Program-made: the position numbers and the translations under genes
Assembly (NCBI GenBank): GCA_902767065.1
Contig: CACXFW010000384.1
Span: forward strand, 1-6,369
Source of the DNA: an uncultured Lachnospiraceae bacterium
Lineage (GTDB): Bacteria; Bacillota; Clostridia; Lachnospirales; Lachnospiraceae
Reading direction: 5' to 3'
Length of the DNA stretch: 6,369 nucleotides
Notes under the pieces: generated by a model
What the model was told of the DNA's origin: nothing
Seen by the model: the letters and a program-made list of their open reading frames with translations, nothing else
The model's database searches: none
Part shown: positions 6,124-6,369 of the stretch, piece by piece
How the letters are laid out: every line of letters begins with the position of its first letter
Position numbering within the stretch: position 1 is the first letter of the stretch

Positions 6124-6152
6124 TTGTTAGAAGCCGGCCGGACGTGTATAAT
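6124..6152 (+). promoter_or_regulatory. Sigma-A-type promoter for the gene starting at 6350
   Basis: TTGTTA (6124-6129, 4 of 6 matches to TTGACA) is followed by a 17-base spacer and a perfect TATAAT (6147-6152). It lies just downstream of the permease stop and points toward the gene at 6350. A start near 6159 would give a leader of about 190 bases. Confidence 0.75.
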
Positions 6153-6182
6153 GGCCGTAACTGTTATGCCGGTTAACGTCAG

Positions 6183-6211
6183 CGATTTCCAGAAGGAAGC
6201 GCCTGAAATCG
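6183..6211 (+). other. Hairpin in the long leader of the 3'-terminal gene
   Basis: CGATTTC (6183-6189) is the exact reverse complement of GAAATCG (6205-6211), with a 15-base loop. No T run follows, so it is not a terminator. It lies about 25 bases after the predicted transcription start. A further weak stem, AAGCT (6244-6248) with AGCTT (6268-6272), lies downstream. No known riboswitch class is recognisable. Confidence 0.4.
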
Positions 6212-6334
6212 ACTGGGTCACCGGGTTCTGCTGCCATTTTCCGAAGCTGACGAAGTTCTGGCGCCTGAGCTTTTCAATCGGCAATGAATTCTGTCCGCAG
6301 ATATCGGGAAGGCTTTGCAGAATACAATCTATGG

Positions 6335-6342
6335 AAAGGAGA
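6335..6342 (+). promoter_or_regulatory. Strong ribosome binding site for the gene at 6350
   Basis: AAAGGAGA lies seven bases before the ATG at 6350. This near-ideal site is the main reason to call a gene from only 20 visible bases. Confidence 0.85.
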
Positions 6343-6349
6343 CAGAATC

Positions 6350-6369
6350 ATGTTATTTGGAAAAACGGC
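6350..6369 (+). CDS. Start of an unidentified gene cut by the window end
   Basis: Only the first six codons and part of a seventh are visible, reading MLFGKT and then an incomplete GC-starting codon. The start is well supported by the AAAGGAGA site seven bases upstream and by the TTGTTA-N17-TATAAT promoter about 200 bases upstream. Nothing can be said about the product. With its own promoter it probably forms a transcription unit separate from the ABC transporter genes, although readthrough from them is possible because no terminator is visible after 6100. Confidence 0.7.

Overview
The window looks like chromosomal DNA from a Gram-positive anaerobe of the Clostridia, probably Lachnospiraceae or a close relative. 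The grounds are purine-rich Shine-Dalgarno sites such as AAAGGAGA and GGAGGTGA, a GC content judged by eye to be a little over half, a CxxC-tailed membrane protein of the type named CD1871A in Clostridioides difficile, and a polyferredoxin joined to a TlpA-type thioredoxin. The family placement is an inference from gene content, because the window has no rRNA or marker gene. Every gene seen is on the + strand.

Layout. Positions 1-663 hold the 3' part of a TlpA/ResA-like thioredoxin-fold protein with an added C-terminal beta-sandwich-like domain. A strong intrinsic terminator (744-772) closes that unit. The rest of the 664-993 gap carries an extended -10 promoter candidate (815-823) and a leader able to fold at its 5' end (831-893). 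Next come two translationally coupled genes: a three-helix membrane protein ending in a CTEC motif (994-1452), and a 616-residue fusion (1449-3299). The fusion joins a NapH-like membrane iron-sulfur protein, two 4Fe-4S ferredoxin clusters, a low-complexity linker with a recent 120-bp tandem duplication, and a TlpA-like thioredoxin domain. After a 133-base gap with an imperfect hairpin comes a split ABCG-type transporter: an ATPase with an unusual membrane-embedded N-terminus (3433-4800), then an overlapping permease (4793-6100). The permease's last extracellular loop is expanded by six copies of a roughly 27-residue repeat marked by T-L/V-G. The window ends with a good sigma-A-type promoter (6124-6152), a leader of about 190 bases, and the first 20 bases of another gene (6350-6369).

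How the genes may work together. The first three genes look like parts of an envelope thiol redox system. Electrons could pass from the cytoplasmic ferredoxin clusters through membrane Cys motifs to an external CxxC thioredoxin domain fused to the same chain, with the small CTEC protein and the stand-alone TlpA-like protein as partners. This is inferred from domain order and topology. The ABCG-type transporter may be co-transcribed, since no terminator is visible before it, but its substrate cannot be read from sequence. The points most worth following up are the iron-sulfur/thioredoxin fusion and the repeat-filled extracellular loop of the permease.
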